Assembly: GCF_001556105.1 (NCBI RefSeq)
Contig: NZ_LSIF01000009.1
Span: 72,495 to 136,494, forward strand
DNA: 64,000 nt
Reading direction: 5' to 3'
Source: Pseudoxanthomonas mexicana
GTDB lineage: Bacteria; Pseudomonadota; Gammaproteobacteria; Xanthomonadales; Xanthomonadaceae
Within the stretch, counting starts at the first letter, position 1. Every line of letters begins with the position of its first letter. The position numbers were made by a program, and so were the translations under genes. The notes below the pieces were generated by a model, which did no database searches, had not been told where the DNA came from, and saw only the letters and a list, made by a program, of their open reading frames with translations. Of the stretch, positions 29,063-41,479 are shown in pieces.

Positions 29063-29917
29063 TCAGAACAACAGGGAGGACATCTTCCTGCGGTACTGGC
29101 TGACCAGGGCATCGTCCTCGATCACGCGGAAGGCGTCGATCAGGCTCTTGCGCGCCAGTCCATCCTCGTAGGCACGGTCGCGCTTGAGCATCTCCAGGAA
29201 CTGTTCCAGCGCCGCCTCGGAGTCGCCGGCGACCAGTGCATGCACGCCGAGCAGGTGGCGGGCGCGCAGGTCGTCCGCGTTCGCGGCGATGGCAGCACGG
29301 AGGGCGTCGGGCGCCGGGGCATCCTTCAGCGCAGCGGCGAAGCCCAGCCGCGCGCGCGCCTTGACCGCACGATCGTCCGTGGCGAGGTTGGCGGGCAGCG
29401 CATCGAGCAGGCGCTCGGCCTCGCCGGCTTCACCTGTTTTCAGCAGGGCGAGGACCAGATCGAGCTTCAGTTCCTCCTTGTCGGGGTCGGCCGCGATGGA
29501 CTCGCGCAGGGCGGCGACCTGCGCCTGCGGATCGAGCGGGATCTCTTCGGCGACGGTATCGGCCGCGTCGGCCGGTTGCACGCCATGCGACGCCAGGAAC
29601 TCGCGCAACTGGCCTTCCGGCAACGCGCCGGGGAAGCCATCGACGATCTGTCCGTCCTTGACCAGGAAGACGGTTGGCACCGAGCGGATCTGGAACGCCG
29701 CGGCGATCTGCTGCTCCTGGTCGACGTCGACCTTGGCCAGCAGGAACGCGCCGTTGTACTCGCCCGCCAGCTTCTCAAGGATCGGCCCGAGCGTCTTGCA
29801 CGGCCCGCACCAGGTGGCCCAGAAGTCGACCAGTACCGGCACCTCCAGCGACTTGCGCAGGACCTCGGCCTCGAAGGTCTCGGTGGTGGCATCGAATACG
29901 TGGGGCAGGTCGCTCAT
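29063..29917 (-). CDS. cnoX: Thioredoxin-TPR protein CnoX/YbbN
   Basis: A 284-residue cytoplasmic protein with an N-terminal thioredoxin domain (about 1-112) and a C-terminal TPR-like helical domain. It belongs to the CnoX (YbbN) chaperedoxins, which protect substrates from oxidative aggregation and work with GroEL. Here the redox motif is a full WCGPC (Cys37 and Cys40), unlike E. coli CnoX, which lacks the active first cysteine, so redox activity is likely. FQIRSVPTVFLVKDGQIVDG is the usual cis-Pro region. A DUF4442 gene lies just downstream. Confidence 0.93.
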   Translation of the reverse strand: MSDLPHVFDATTETFEAEVLRKSLEVPVLVDFWATWCGPCKTLGPILEKLAGEYNGAFLLAKVDVDQEQQIAAAFQIRSVPTVFLVKDGQIVDGFPGALPEGQLREFLASHGVQPADAADTVAEEIPLDPQAQVAALRESIAADPDKEELKLDLVLALLKTGEAGEAERLLDALPANLATDDRAVKARARLGFAAALKDAPAPDALRAAIAANADDLRARHLLGVHALVAGDSEAALEQFLEMLKRDRAYEDGLARKSLIDAFRVIEDDALVSQYRRKMSSLLF

Positions 29918-29994
29918 CGGGTCACTCTTGGCGGTGGGGCGTGGCGGTCACATGGTGCCGCGGCCGGCAGGATACAAGGAGATGTAAAAAGCAT

Positions 29995-30032
29995 TTGACA
30001 TCGCTTGGTCGAAATGTAATGTATGCATTACA
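29995..30032 (+). promoter_or_regulatory. Promoter with overlapping 18-bp inverted-repeat operator
   Basis: A perfect TTGACA (29995-30000) is followed 16 bp later by TAATGT (30017-30022). Covering the -10 is the inverted repeat TGTAATG-TATG-CATTACA (30015-30032). The downstream operon includes an Xre-type regulator, so repression by that regulator at this site is the simplest reading. The start codon at 30057 is preceded by GAGG at good spacing. Confidence 0.72.
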
Positions 30033-30056
30033 TATTGTCTGGCGAGGATGACGTCG

Positions 30057-30686
30057 ATGCGGCTGCAGCATGTGAGGTGGTGGGTCCTGCTGGTCGGCGC
30101 GATGCTCGCGTTCTGGGCGCTGCTGGCCGGGCCGGACGTCCTGTTCGGCGTCGATCTGGGCAAGTGGGGCACGGCGCTGCTGGTGACGGTGGCCTGGGTA
30201 TCGCTGTTCGCGGTCTCGCAAACGCCGCCCGGCGAGGTGGAGCGCGGCCTCTCGCCGGGCGAGTGGAAGGCGTGGGTCGGTGTCGCCTTCATGCTGGCGG
30301 CCACCGGTTATTTCCTCGCCAAGACGCACGTGTTCGCCGATGGCCCCGCCTGGGACAACCACGCTGCCCGTGCGGTGGGGCGCAACCTGGTGCTGCTGCT
30401 GGTCGCGTGGAGCGTGCTCATCGGCATGCTCGGCAAACGCTGGAAGGGACGGGTACAGGAGGACGAGCGCGACCGCGAGATCGAGAAGCAGGCCGCGGGC
30501 TGGGGGCGGGGCGGGTTGACCTTCGTCGTGGTCGGGCTGGCGGTGATGCTGGCGTTCTCGCCGGCAGACCGGCTGGCGTGGGCGTCGCATTTCATGATCG
30601 CCAACCTGCTGGTGTTCGCGCTGATGTGGGGCTGGCTGTGCGAGTACGCGGCGACGGCGGTGATGTACTGGTGGGGCCGTCGATGA
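30057..30686 (+). CDS. Multi-pass membrane protein paired with an Xre regulator
   Basis: A 209-residue integral membrane protein with about six hydrophobic stretches (for example [62 protein letters not shown]). A charged cytoplasmic loop ([21 protein letters not shown]) lies near residue 130-150. I chose the ATG at 30057 because GAGG sits 9 bp before it; the ATG at 30048 has no spacing for a ribosome-binding site. The last bases overlap the Xre gene (ATGA). Function is unknown. Pairs of a small multi-pass protein and a short Xre regulator are known in many bacteria. Confidence 0.83.
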   Translation: MRLQHVRWWVLLVGAMLAFWALLAGPDVLFGVDLGKWGTALLVTVAWVSLFAVSQTPPGEVERGLSPGEWKAWVGVAFMLAATGYFLAKTHVFADGPAWDNHAARAVGRNLVLLLVAWSVLIGMLGKRWKGRVQEDERDREIEKQAAGWGRGGLTFVVVGLAVMLAFSPADRLAWASHFMIANLLVFALMWGWLCEYAATAVMYWWGRR

Positions 30687-30901
30687 CCGGCACGCCGATC
30701 GCCAACGACATCCGGCGGCTGCGGTTCGAGCGTGGCGAGATGACCCAGCAGGCGCTGGCCGATGCATGCGGGGTAACGCGGCAGACCATCATCGCGCTGG
30801 AAGCGGGGCGCTATGCGCCGTCGCTGGAACTGGCGTTCCGCATTGCGCGGGCATTCGGCGTGGGGGTCGAGGGGGTTTTCCGCTGGGATTCGTCACCCTA
30901 G
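30683..30901 (+). CDS. Small Xre-family transcriptional regulator
   Basis: A 72-residue protein that is essentially one HTH_3 domain: [20 protein letters not shown], then the recognition helix region [20 protein letters not shown] and the family ending [15 protein letters not shown]. It belongs to the YgzD/YozG-like group of short Xre proteins. Its ATG overlaps the stop of the membrane-protein gene, so the two are made together, and the operon promoter carries a neat inverted repeat over its -10 box. Autorepression is likely but inferred. Confidence 0.92.
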   Translation: MTGTPIANDIRRLRFERGEMTQQALADACGVTRQTIIALEAGRYAPSLELAFRIARAFGVGVEGVFRWDSSP

Positions 30902-30973
30902 CGCGGTGGCGATGCGGGTCTGCTAGGGTCGCGGTCCCGGCGCAGCGGCGCCATCGACGGAAGGGCACGGATC

Positions 30974-31564
30974 ATGGGAATGCGACGCATCGTGTTGGGC
31001 CTGGTGCTGGCGGTCGCGGCGGTCGGGACGGCCTGGGCCAAGGACGAGATCCGCGCGTCCTCGAGCACCAACCCGCCGCCCGCCGAAGCGCTCGGCCAGT
31101 TCGACCGCTACGAGTTGAAGCCGGCGACGCTGGCGCCCGACTACGCGGAACATCCGGCCAACAAGGAGGCCTTGATCGCCTTCCAGCGCAACTTCGACGA
31201 GCGGGTCGGCGCCTGGGTCACCGAACAGAATGCGGCACCGGCCAAGCACACGCCTGCGCGTACGCTGGTGATCGAGCCGCGGGTCGAGAAGATCCGCTTC
31301 ATCAGCGGCGGCAAGCGGTTCTGGGCGGGGGCGTTCGCCGGCAGTTCGCAACTGTTGGTGAAGCTGAGGCTGACGGACGCGGCCAGTGGCGCGGTCATCG
31401 CCGAGCCTGAGTTCTACCAGCACGCGAAGGGGATGGCCGGTGCGTGGACGTTCGGCGCTGCGGACAACACGATGCTGGTGCGCACCGCGTCGCTGGCGCG
31501 CGACTACCTGCAGGGCAATCACGCCGCGGCGCAGGGCAGCAAGACCGGCTGGGAGCAGGACTGA
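30974..31564 (+). CDS. Exported DUF4410-like hypothetical protein
   Basis: A 196-residue protein with a clear signal peptide (about 1-22, GLVLAVAAVGTAWAKD). The mature part has a strand-rich core with RTLVIEPRVEKIRFISGGKR and LLVKLRLTDAASGAVIAEP. This pattern resembles DUF4410/GNA1162-like envelope proteins, though the match is by eye and weak. An in-frame ATG two codons downstream could also be used. No known partner is adjacent; the next gene is a DUF998 membrane protein. Confidence 0.75.
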   Translation: MGMRRIVLGLVLAVAAVGTAWAKDEIRASSSTNPPPAEALGQFDRYELKPATLAPDYAEHPANKEALIAFQRNFDERVGAWVTEQNAAPAKHTPARTLVIEPRVEKIRFISGGKRFWAGAFAGSSQLLVKLRLTDAASGAVIAEPEFYQHAKGMAGAWTFGAADNTMLVRTASLARDYLQGNHAAAQGSKTGWEQD

Positions 31565-31594
31565 CGTGACGGGCACAGGTCAGGGCGGTCCGGT

Positions 31595-32206
31595 ATGAGT
31601 GTCCGGCGCGGGATGCTGTCCTTCGTCGGGCCGATCTCTGCGTTGCTGTTCGTCGGTGCGCTGTTGGGTTTTGGCTTCGCGCTGTCGGGTTACTCGCAGA
31701 TCGTGCACCCCGTGGCCGTGCTGGGCGCAAAAGGCGTGCCGCATGCGCTCGGCTTCAACCTGCTGGCGTTCGTCCTCGTCGGCGGACTGGCCGCGGCAGT
31801 GACGCTGGACCTGCGCCGCCGCCTGCCCATCGATGCAGGCTGGGTGCTGCGCGTCGGCGCGCAGTTGACCTTCCTGTCCGCGCTGGGTTTCCTGGCGATG
31901 GGGCTGTTGCCGCTCGATCCCGACGACCTGGACAATCCGGCCAGCAGCCTGCACGCCACCGCGTGGATGCTGTGGTGGGTCGCCTTCGTGCCCGGCGCGT
32001 GGCTGGTTGCACTCGGCCTGCGTGGGCGTGCGTCGTGGCGGGCGCTGGCGCGGGCCAGCGTCATCGCGGCGCTGCTGGTGCTGTTCGTCGCGCTACTGGC
32101 GGTGGAGCTGATGCCGGCCGGCGTCGCCCAGCGGCTGGGTTACGTGGCGTGGCTGGCCTGGCTGTGCGTTGCTTCACTCGGTGTGCGTCAGCGCAGCGCC
32201 GATTGA
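31595..32206 (+). CDS. DUF998 family membrane protein
   Basis: A 203-residue integral membrane protein with about six hydrophobic segments. It matches the DUF998 layout: an early GYSQIVHPVAVLGAKGVPHA loop near residue 32, a central FLAMGLLPLDPDD segment near 97, and HATAWMLWWVAF near 117. The function of this family is unknown. It lies 30 bp after the DUF4410-like gene on the same strand, probably co-transcribed. Confidence 0.85.
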   Translation: MSVRRGMLSFVGPISALLFVGALLGFGFALSGYSQIVHPVAVLGAKGVPHALGFNLLAFVLVGGLAAAVTLDLRRRLPIDAGWVLRVGAQLTFLSALGFLAMGLLPLDPDDLDNPASSLHATAWMLWWVAFVPGAWLVALGLRGRASWRALARASVIAALLVLFVALLAVELMPAGVAQRLGYVAWLAWLCVASLGVRQRSAD

Positions 32207-32227
32207 CGCTGCGCCGACGCCATCACA

Positions 32228-36288
<4,061 letters not shown>

Positions 36289-36370
36289 GGGTGCGGGGCC
36301 TTGCCCCCGCGTTCACCTGTGGTCCGGCTACGCTATTGCCGCCCATGACGGGCTCGTCCAGACTTCACCC

Positions 36371-36919
36371 ATGATCCGATTCCGCCTGCCCGCCCTCGTC
36401 TTCGCCCTCGTCCTCCTGACCGGTTGCGGCTTCCATCTGCGCAACAGGATCGCCCTGCCGGCCGATCTGGGTCCGGTCCGCGTGATGGGTCCCTCGGCAT
36501 CCTACAGCGCACTCGTGACCAGCCTGTCGCGCGGCCTGCAGGCGGCCGGTGCGGTCCTGGACTTGCAGATCGGCGAAGAAGACAGCGCCGCAGCGGCCGA
36601 TGATCAGGTGGCCAGTTTGCGGGTGGTTTCCGAACGCTGGGGTGACCTGCCGATCGCGGTCGACCAGTTCGGGCGCGCTCAGGAATTCAGCCTTCGCTAT
36701 GCGGTGGTGTTTTCGTTCAAGAGGGCCGACGGTACCGACCTCGTACCGCAGCAGGTGGTGGAGCTGTCGCGCGACTATGTGTCGCCGCCACAGGATGCGA
36801 CCGGCACCGCGACCGAGCGTGAGGTGCTGGCCGACGAACTGCGTCGCGAGATGGCGTCCTCGATCCTGCGCCGTATCGATGGTGTGGTGCGCTCGCGCCA
36901 GGTGAACGCGGCGCCCTGA
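36371..36919 (+). CDS. lptE: LPS-assembly lipoprotein LptE
   Basis: A 182-residue outer-membrane lipoprotein that plugs the LptD barrel for LPS export. The signal peptide ends in the lipobox LTGC (Cys19), followed by GFHLRNRIALPADLG, which matches LptE. The usual position between leuS and holA supports the call. Its TGA overlaps the holA ATG by one base (TGATG), coupling translation of the two. Confidence 0.95.
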   Translation: MIRFRLPALVFALVLLTGCGFHLRNRIALPADLGPVRVMGPSASYSALVTSLSRGLQAAGAVLDLQIGEEDSAAAADDQVASLRVVSERWGDLPIAVDQFGRAQEFSLRYAVVFSFKRADGTDLVPQQVVELSRDYVSPPQDATGTATEREVLADELRREMASSILRRIDGVVRSRQVNAAP

Positions 36920-37953
36920 TGGAACTCAAGCCGGAACAGTTGGCGGCGCGCGGCACGTCCGAGCCGCTGCTGCCGGTCTACCTGATTGCGGGGCCCGAAA
37001 CGCTGCGTGTGCTGGAAGCAGCGGACGCCGTGCGTGCGCAGGCGCGCGCGCAGGGCATCGGCGAGCGCGAAGTCTTCGATGCCGATGGCCGCGATTTCGA
37101 CTGGGACCGCCTGGAAGCGAGCTTCAACGCGCCGAGCCTGTTCAGCGCGCGGCGTCTGGTGGAAGTGCGCCTGCCAGGCGGCAAGCCGGGCAAGGAGGGC
37201 GCGGAGGTGATCAGTGCGTTCTGCGCCAATCCGCCGCCGGACGTGGTGTTGCTGATCACCTCGGGAGAGTGGGGCAAGGCTTACCAGGGCAAGTGGAGCG
37301 ATGCGGTCACGCGCGTCGGTGTGCTGGCGGTGGCCTGGGCGATCAAGCCGCATGAGTTGCCGGGCTGGATCGAAAGCCGCCTGCGCAGCAAGGGCCTCCG
37401 TGCCGAACGCGATGCCGTGCAGCTGCTGGCGGATCGTGTCGAAGGCAATCTGCTCGCGGCGGCGCAGGAGATCGACAAGCTCGCGCTGCTGAGCGACGGC
37501 GAAGTGCTCGATGCCGAGCGCATGGAATCGCTGGTCGCCAACGCGGCGCGGTACGACGTGTTCCGCCTGACCGACGCGGTGCTTGCGGGGCAGGGTGTCC
37601 AGGTGTCGCGCATCCTTGCCGGCCTGCGCGCCGAGGGCGATGTGGTCGCCGGCCTGATGCCGATGGTGGTCAAGGAGTTGCTGCGCACCGCGGCGCTGGC
37701 CCGCGTGCAGGCCAACGGCGGAAACCTGGCCGCCGAGATGAAGTCCCAGGGCATCTGGGAAGCCAAGCAGGCACCGTTCAAGCGGGCACTGCAACGTCAC
37801 GCGTCGCCGGCGCGCTGGGAACGCTTCGTCGCCGAGGCGTCGAAGATCGACCGGACCGCCAAGGGCCGTGGCGACGGCGATGCCTGGGTCGGACTCGAAC
37901 GGCTGCTGCTGGCCATCGCGGATGCGAAGGCCGTGCGATTGCTGGTTGCCTGA
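36919..37953 (+). CDS. holA: DNA polymerase III subunit delta
   Basis: HolA is the clamp-loader subunit that opens the sliding clamp. The 344-residue protein begins MELKPEQLAARGT and then shows VYLIAGPETLRVLEAADAVR near residue 23, the AAA+-like first domain. The helical linker region with LLADRVEGNLLAAAQEIDKL lies near residue 172. It overlaps lptE by one base and is followed by nadD at 6 bp. Nothing is unusual. Confidence 0.96.
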   Translation: MELKPEQLAARGTSEPLLPVYLIAGPETLRVLEAADAVRAQARAQGIGEREVFDADGRDFDWDRLEASFNAPSLFSARRLVEVRLPGGKPGKEGAEVISAFCANPPPDVVLLITSGEWGKAYQGKWSDAVTRVGVLAVAWAIKPHELPGWIESRLRSKGLRAERDAVQLLADRVEGNLLAAAQEIDKLALLSDGEVLDAERMESLVANAARYDVFRLTDAVLAGQGVQVSRILAGLRAEGDVVAGLMPMVVKELLRTAALARVQANGGNLAAEMKSQGIWEAKQAPFKRALQRHASPARWERFVAEASKIDRTAKGRGDGDAWVGLERLLLAIADAKAVRLLVA

Positions 37954-37959
37954 GTGGCG

Positions 37960-38637
37960 ATGCTGCAGCTTTTCTACGGCGGCACGTTCGACCCCTTCCA
38001 CAACGGACACCTGGCCATCGCGCGTGCCGCGCACGACGAGTTTGGCGTGCCGGTGCACCTGATGCCGGCAGCCGATCCTCCACACCGTGCGCCTCCCGGT
38101 GCCACCGCGGCCCAGCGTGCGCATCTGCTCGATCTCGCGGTACAGAACACGGGTGATCTTCGTGTCGACCGCCGTGAGCTGAGGCGCGCGCAACGCGATC
38201 CAGCTGGTCGCTCCTACACGATCGACACGTTGCGCGAACTGCGTGCCGAGGTGGGAAGCGCAACCCCGATCGCGCTGCTGATCGGGGCCGACAGCCTGCT
38301 GGGCCTGCCGACTTGGCGGGCGTGGGACGCGCTCTTCGACCTGACGCATTTCATCGTCGCCGATCGGCCGGGCAGCGGTCTCGACACCGGGCTGGTCCCC
38401 GTGCTGACGGAGGCGTTGACGGGACGCTGGACTGCCCAGTGCGAGGACCTGCAGTGCACGCCGGCGGGGCGAATCTATCGCCTGAACCAGCCACTCCAGC
38501 CGGAATCGGCCACCGAGATCCGGCGTCGCATCGCGGCCGGCGAGCCCTGGCGTCATCTGGTTCCGCCGCCCGTGGCTGACGCCATTGCCGACGAAAGGCT
38601 GTACGCCTCACGGGCGGCCGACGTCGGTCCGCTATAA
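37960..38637 (+). CDS. nadD: Nicotinate-nucleotide adenylyltransferase
   Basis: NadD makes deamido-NAD from nicotinate mononucleotide and ATP. The 225-residue protein starts MLQLFYGGTFDPFHNGH, with the nucleotidyltransferase motif GGTFDPFHNGH intact, and ends with ATEIRRRIAAGEPWRHLVP, the family C-terminal signature. A GTG two codons earlier (37954, right after the holA stop) could serve instead of the ATG; the ATG is kept because the family motif begins immediately after it. Confidence 0.96.
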   Translation: MLQLFYGGTFDPFHNGHLAIARAAHDEFGVPVHLMPAADPPHRAPPGATAAQRAHLLDLAVQNTGDLRVDRRELRRAQRDPAGRSYTIDTLRELRAEVGSATPIALLIGADSLLGLPTWRAWDALFDLTHFIVADRPGSGLDTGLVPVLTEALTGRWTAQCEDLQCTPAGRIYRLNQPLQPESATEIRRRIAAGEPWRHLVPPPVADAIADERLYASRAADVGPL

Positions 38638-38668
38638 TCCCGGCCGTATTCCCGGAGCCACCAAGCCT

Positions 38669-39085
38669 TTGTCCAGCCAAGCCCACGTCATCAAGACCCG
38701 CCTCCCCAGTCCGCCGCCGGCTCTGCCGGACCTGCTTGCCAACGTGCATGCCGCGGTGCAGGAGCTGAAAGCCAAGGATGTCATCGAGATCGACGTGCGC
38801 GGCAAGTCCAGCGTCGCCGACTACCTGGTGATCGCGTCCGGCACGTCGACCCGCCATGTGAAATCCATCGCCAACGAGGTGGTGAGGTTCGCCAAGAAGC
38901 TGGATGTGATGCCCTTGGGCGTGGAGGGCGAGCGCGAAGCCGAGTGGGTGCTGGTGGACCTGGGCGACGTCATCGTCCACGTCATGCTGCCGCGGGTACG
39001 CGAGTTCTACGCGCTCGAACGTCTATGGACCGTCGGCGACCAGCCGCCGGGAGATGTGGAGACGGCGGACGAATCGCGGCTCTGA
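38669..39085 (+). CDS. rsfS: Ribosomal silencing factor RsfS
   Basis: RsfS binds L14 on the large subunit and blocks subunit joining when nutrients are scarce. The 138-residue protein is given a TTG start (SSQAHVIKTRLPSPPPA follows) with GGAG 11 bp before it; no ATG fits, and a longer frame would overlap nadD. Family motifs are LKAKDVIEIDVRGKSSVADY and then VIASGTSTRHVKSIA. DLGDVIVHVMLPRVREFYALE follows near residue 110. It lies between nadD and rlmH, the usual neighbours. Confidence 0.95.
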   Translation: MSSQAHVIKTRLPSPPPALPDLLANVHAAVQELKAKDVIEIDVRGKSSVADYLVIASGTSTRHVKSIANEVVRFAKKLDVMPLGVEGEREAEWVLVDLGDVIVHVMLPRVREFYALERLWTVGDQPPGDVETADESRL

Positions 39086-39103
39086 TGCGATTCCGCAGGA
39101 TCA

Positions 39104-39132
39104 GGCAACGGCGCCCTCGTGGCGCCGTTGCC
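39104..39132. other. Perfect 12-bp hairpin between rsfS and rlmH
   Basis: GGCAACGGCGCC and GGCGCCGTTGCC pair perfectly around the loop CTCGT. There is no T-run after it in either direction, so it is not a standard intrinsic terminator. It starts 18 bp after the rsfS stop and ends 38 bp before the rlmH ATG. It may protect mRNA ends or slow readthrough into rlmH. Confidence 0.6.
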
Positions 39133-39170
39133 GTTCATGGCATCGCGCACGCGCTCGGTATCATGTCGCC

Positions 39171-39641
39171 ATGAAATGCCGTCTCATCGCCACGGGCGAG
39201 CGCGCGCCGACCTGGGTCGCGCAGGGCTTCGCCGAGTACCAGAAGCGCCTGTCGCACTGGCTGCCATTCGACCTGGTCGAGATCGAGCCGGGTCTGCGCG
39301 GCAAGGGACGCGACCCGCAGCGCGCCATCGAGGACGAAGGCAAGCGCGTGCTCGCGGCGTTGCCGAAAAGCGCGCATATCGTGGCACTGGAAGTCACCGG
39401 CAAACCCTATTCATCCGAGCAGCTCGCGCAGCGGCTGGAACAATGGCGCACGCTGGGCCGCGATATCGCGCTGCTGATCGGTGGCCCTGAAGGCCATGCG
39501 CCGGTCGTGCTGGCCGCCGCACACGAGAAATGGTCGCTCAGTCCATTGACGCTACCGCACATGCTGGTGCGGCTGGTGGTGGCCGAGCAGGTCTATCGCG
39601 CCGCGGCGATGCTGGCCAACCATCCCTACCACCGCGCCTGA
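39171..39641 (+). CDS. rlmH: 23S rRNA pseudouridine-1915 N3-methyltransferase RlmH
   Basis: A 156-residue SPOUT methyltransferase that methylates pseudouridine 1915 in helix 69 of 23S rRNA. It starts MKCRLIATGERAPTWVAQGF. It carries the knot motif DIALLIGGPEGHAPVVL near residue 102 and LTLPHMLVRLVVAEQVYRA near 125, and ends in the typical NHPYHRA tail. A bidirectional terminator follows. Confidence 0.97.
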   Translation: MKCRLIATGERAPTWVAQGFAEYQKRLSHWLPFDLVEIEPGLRGKGRDPQRAIEDEGKRVLAALPKSAHIVALEVTGKPYSSEQLAQRLEQWRTLGRDIALLIGGPEGHAPVVLAAAHEKWSLSPLTLPHMLVRLVVAEQVYRAAAMLANHPYHRA

Positions 39642-39656
39642 GCACTCTCCACGAAA

Positions 39657-39678
39657 AAGCCCGCCTTTCGGCGGGCTT
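39657..39678. terminator. Bidirectional terminator between rlmH and the TonB-like gene
   Basis: AAGCCCGCC-TTTC-GGCGGGCTT forms a 9-bp stem. AAAAA lies on the left and TTCTGCTTT on the right, so it serves rlmH and, more strongly, the converging TonB-like gene. Confidence 0.85.
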
Positions 39679-39698
39679 CTGCTTTCATGCCGGGAGGA

Positions 39699-40367
39699 TC
39701 ACTGCAGGTTGAACGCGATCGGCACCAGTCCGTAGGCCTGTACCACCTGTCCGTTCTGCATGGCGGGTTTGAAACGCCAGGTCTTCAGCACATGCTGGAG
39801 CGCAGCCCTGTCCAGGTTGCGATTGCCGCTGCTGCTCTCGACCGTCACCTCGGTGGGTTTGCCGTCCAGGTCTACCAGCACGCGCAGGATTACCGTGCCC
39901 TGGATGCCGCTACGCAGTTCGTTGATCGGGTAGCGCGGAGAAGTCGCGCTGACGTATTCCAGCGTGGCCGATGGCAACGGACCTGTGCCCTGTGATGAGG
40001 CGCCAATGTCACCACCGTCGATTGCGGTTGCGACGGTATCGATGGCACGCACACTGTCCTGATCCACGATGATGGGAGCATCGATGATCGGCACATCAAT
40101 GCGCGGCTGCACCACCGGACGCGGTTCAACCGGCTTGGGGTTCACCTGCTTGACGATCACGGCATCAACCGGCTTCGGCTTGACCTCTTCCTTCGGATAC
40201 CAGCGGACGTCTTCTTTTGGCTTGGTCGGTGCAGCGAGCGGCGGCGCCGCCATCGGCATCAGCAGCATCAGCAGGGCGGCGGCATGGACCGCGATGGCGG
40301 CCGCGATGGCGGCGATGCGGCCGGTGTCGATGCGGGTATCGGAACCGTGGGGTAGTGCGCGAACCAT
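39699..40367 (-). CDS. TonB-like energy transducer
   Basis: A 222-residue protein starting MVRALPHGSDTR, with a strong AAGGAGGT ribosome-binding site before that ATG. It has one membrane helix (about 18-40), a Pro/Lys/Val-rich periplasmic spacer (KPKEDVRWYPKEEVKPKPVD), and a TonB C-terminal domain (about 140-222). That domain carries SPRYPINELRSGIQGTVILR and LDRAALQHVLKTWRFKPAMQ. TonB-type proteins pass energy from ExbB-ExbD to outer-membrane receptors. No exbB/exbD or receptor is adjacent, as is common in this group, which has many tonB copies. Confidence 0.93.
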   Translation of the reverse strand: MVRALPHGSDTRIDTGRIAAIAAAIAVHAAALLMLLMPMAAPPLAAPTKPKEDVRWYPKEEVKPKPVDAVIVKQVNPKPVEPRPVVQPRIDVPIIDAPIIVDQDSVRAIDTVATAIDGGDIGASSQGTGPLPSATLEYVSATSPRYPINELRSGIQGTVILRVLVDLDGKPTEVTVESSSGNRNLDRAALQHVLKTWRFKPAMQNGQVVQAYGLVPIAFNLQ

Positions 40368-40531
40368 GATCCACCTCCTTGGGGCTGTGAACGGAACAAC
40401 GCTCGGCCGCAGGAAGTGGGGTTGCAACGTCCCGGCGCCGCACGCCCAGACTGTACTCCGGCGGATGGCGTCCGCAAGAGGGGGCGGGTTCGACCTTCGG
40501 CGTAGTCCGGTAGTCGGGGGCCGGAACGAAA

Positions 40532-40553
40532 ACGGCGCCCCGAGAGGCGCCGT
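40532..40553 (-). terminator. Terminator after the SIMPL-domain gene
   Basis: ACGGCGCC-CCGAGA-GGCGCCGT forms an 8-bp stem. On the minus strand it is followed by TTTCGTT, a short T-rich tail, 24 bp after the stop of the SIMPL-domain gene. Confidence 0.7.
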
Positions 40554-40576
40554 CGTCGAATTTACGAAAGCAGGCC

Positions 40577-41320
40577 CTACTTGCCCAGTTCGAACACCAC
40601 GTCCAGGTTGATTGACACGGTGGTTTCGCCCGGCGAGACCGGCGGAGCACCGCTCGCGTCGCGTGCTTCCATCTTGGCCATCGCCATCATCGGCATCGGG
40701 CGGAAGCCGCCGTTGCCTTCGGAAATGCTGACGATGCGGCGCACCTTCAGGCCCAGCGATTTCGCATAGGTCTCGGCGCGTGCCTGCGCCTTCTTCAGCG
40801 CGGCCAGGCGGGCCTCGTCATAGACCGGCTCCGGGTTGTCGATCTCGAAGCTGGGTCCGTTGATCTGGTTGGCGCCCACGCCGGCCAGCGCATCCAGCAC
40901 CTTGCCCAGCTTGGCGATGTCGCGCACCTTGATGCTGACGGTGTTGTTGGCCTGGTAGCCGGTGATCCTCGGCGCTTCGTTTTCGGCGTAGCGATACTGC
41001 GGATTGAGGCTGATGCCGCTGGTCTGCACGTCCTTGTCGGCGATGCCGGCGGTCTTGATGGCGGCCACGACCTTGGCCATCTGCTCGCTGTTCTGGCGCA
41101 TGGCGGTGTTGCCATCGACCGCCTGCGTGACGACGCCAGCCGATATCGATGCGATGTCCGGCACCCGCGAAGCTTCGGCCTGCGCCGATACGTTGAGCAA
41201 GGTGCCGTCGGACGGGATCGCGTAGGCGGGAGCGGTCTGGGCGTGGCTGGTCATGGCGGCGGTGGTTCCCAGGGACAGGGTGAGGGCGAGCAGCAAGGGG
41301 CGGATCAGGGGCAGGCGCAT
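40577..41320 (-). CDS. SIMPL-domain (DUF541) periplasmic protein
   Basis: A 247-residue exported protein; an AAAGGAG site precedes the chosen ATG. The signal peptide is residues 1-28 (LLLALTLSLGTTAAMTSHAQ). The SIMPL domain follows, with GTLLNVSAQAEASRVPDIAS, the repeated pattern AIKTAGIADKDVQTSGISLN, and ARAETYAKSLGLKVRRIVSI. Relatives such as E. coli YggE reduce oxidative stress effects, but the biochemical role is unclear. The TonB-like gene lies downstream on the same strand, with a terminator between them. Confidence 0.93.
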   Translation of the reverse strand: MRLPLIRPLLLALTLSLGTTAAMTSHAQTAPAYAIPSDGTLLNVSAQAEASRVPDIASISAGVVTQAVDGNTAMRQNSEQMAKVVAAIKTAGIADKDVQTSGISLNPQYRYAENEAPRITGYQANNTVSIKVRDIAKLGKVLDALAGVGANQINGPSFEIDNPEPVYDEARLAALKKAQARAETYAKSLGLKVRRIVSISEGNGGFRPMPMMAMAKMEARDASGAPPVSPGETTVSINLDVVFELGK

Positions 41321-41479
41321 GGGATCTCCTTTTCGTGTGGGGTGATGCGGCACCCGGTCGTCGTCGACGCGCAAGGGTGTTCACGATGACATGAACGCGC
41401 CGTGATCTGGAGCAGGGTTGCGCGATGCCCTCCGGCATCAGCGGTCATTCAGTCAGGCGCCGCGGGTTATTCTTGCGCG

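Noticed and set aside
38633..38638. Perfect TATAAT overlapping the nadD stop, possible rsfS promoter
   Set aside because: No -35-like sequence lies at 16-18 bp upstream, and rsfS is expected to be co-transcribed with nadD.
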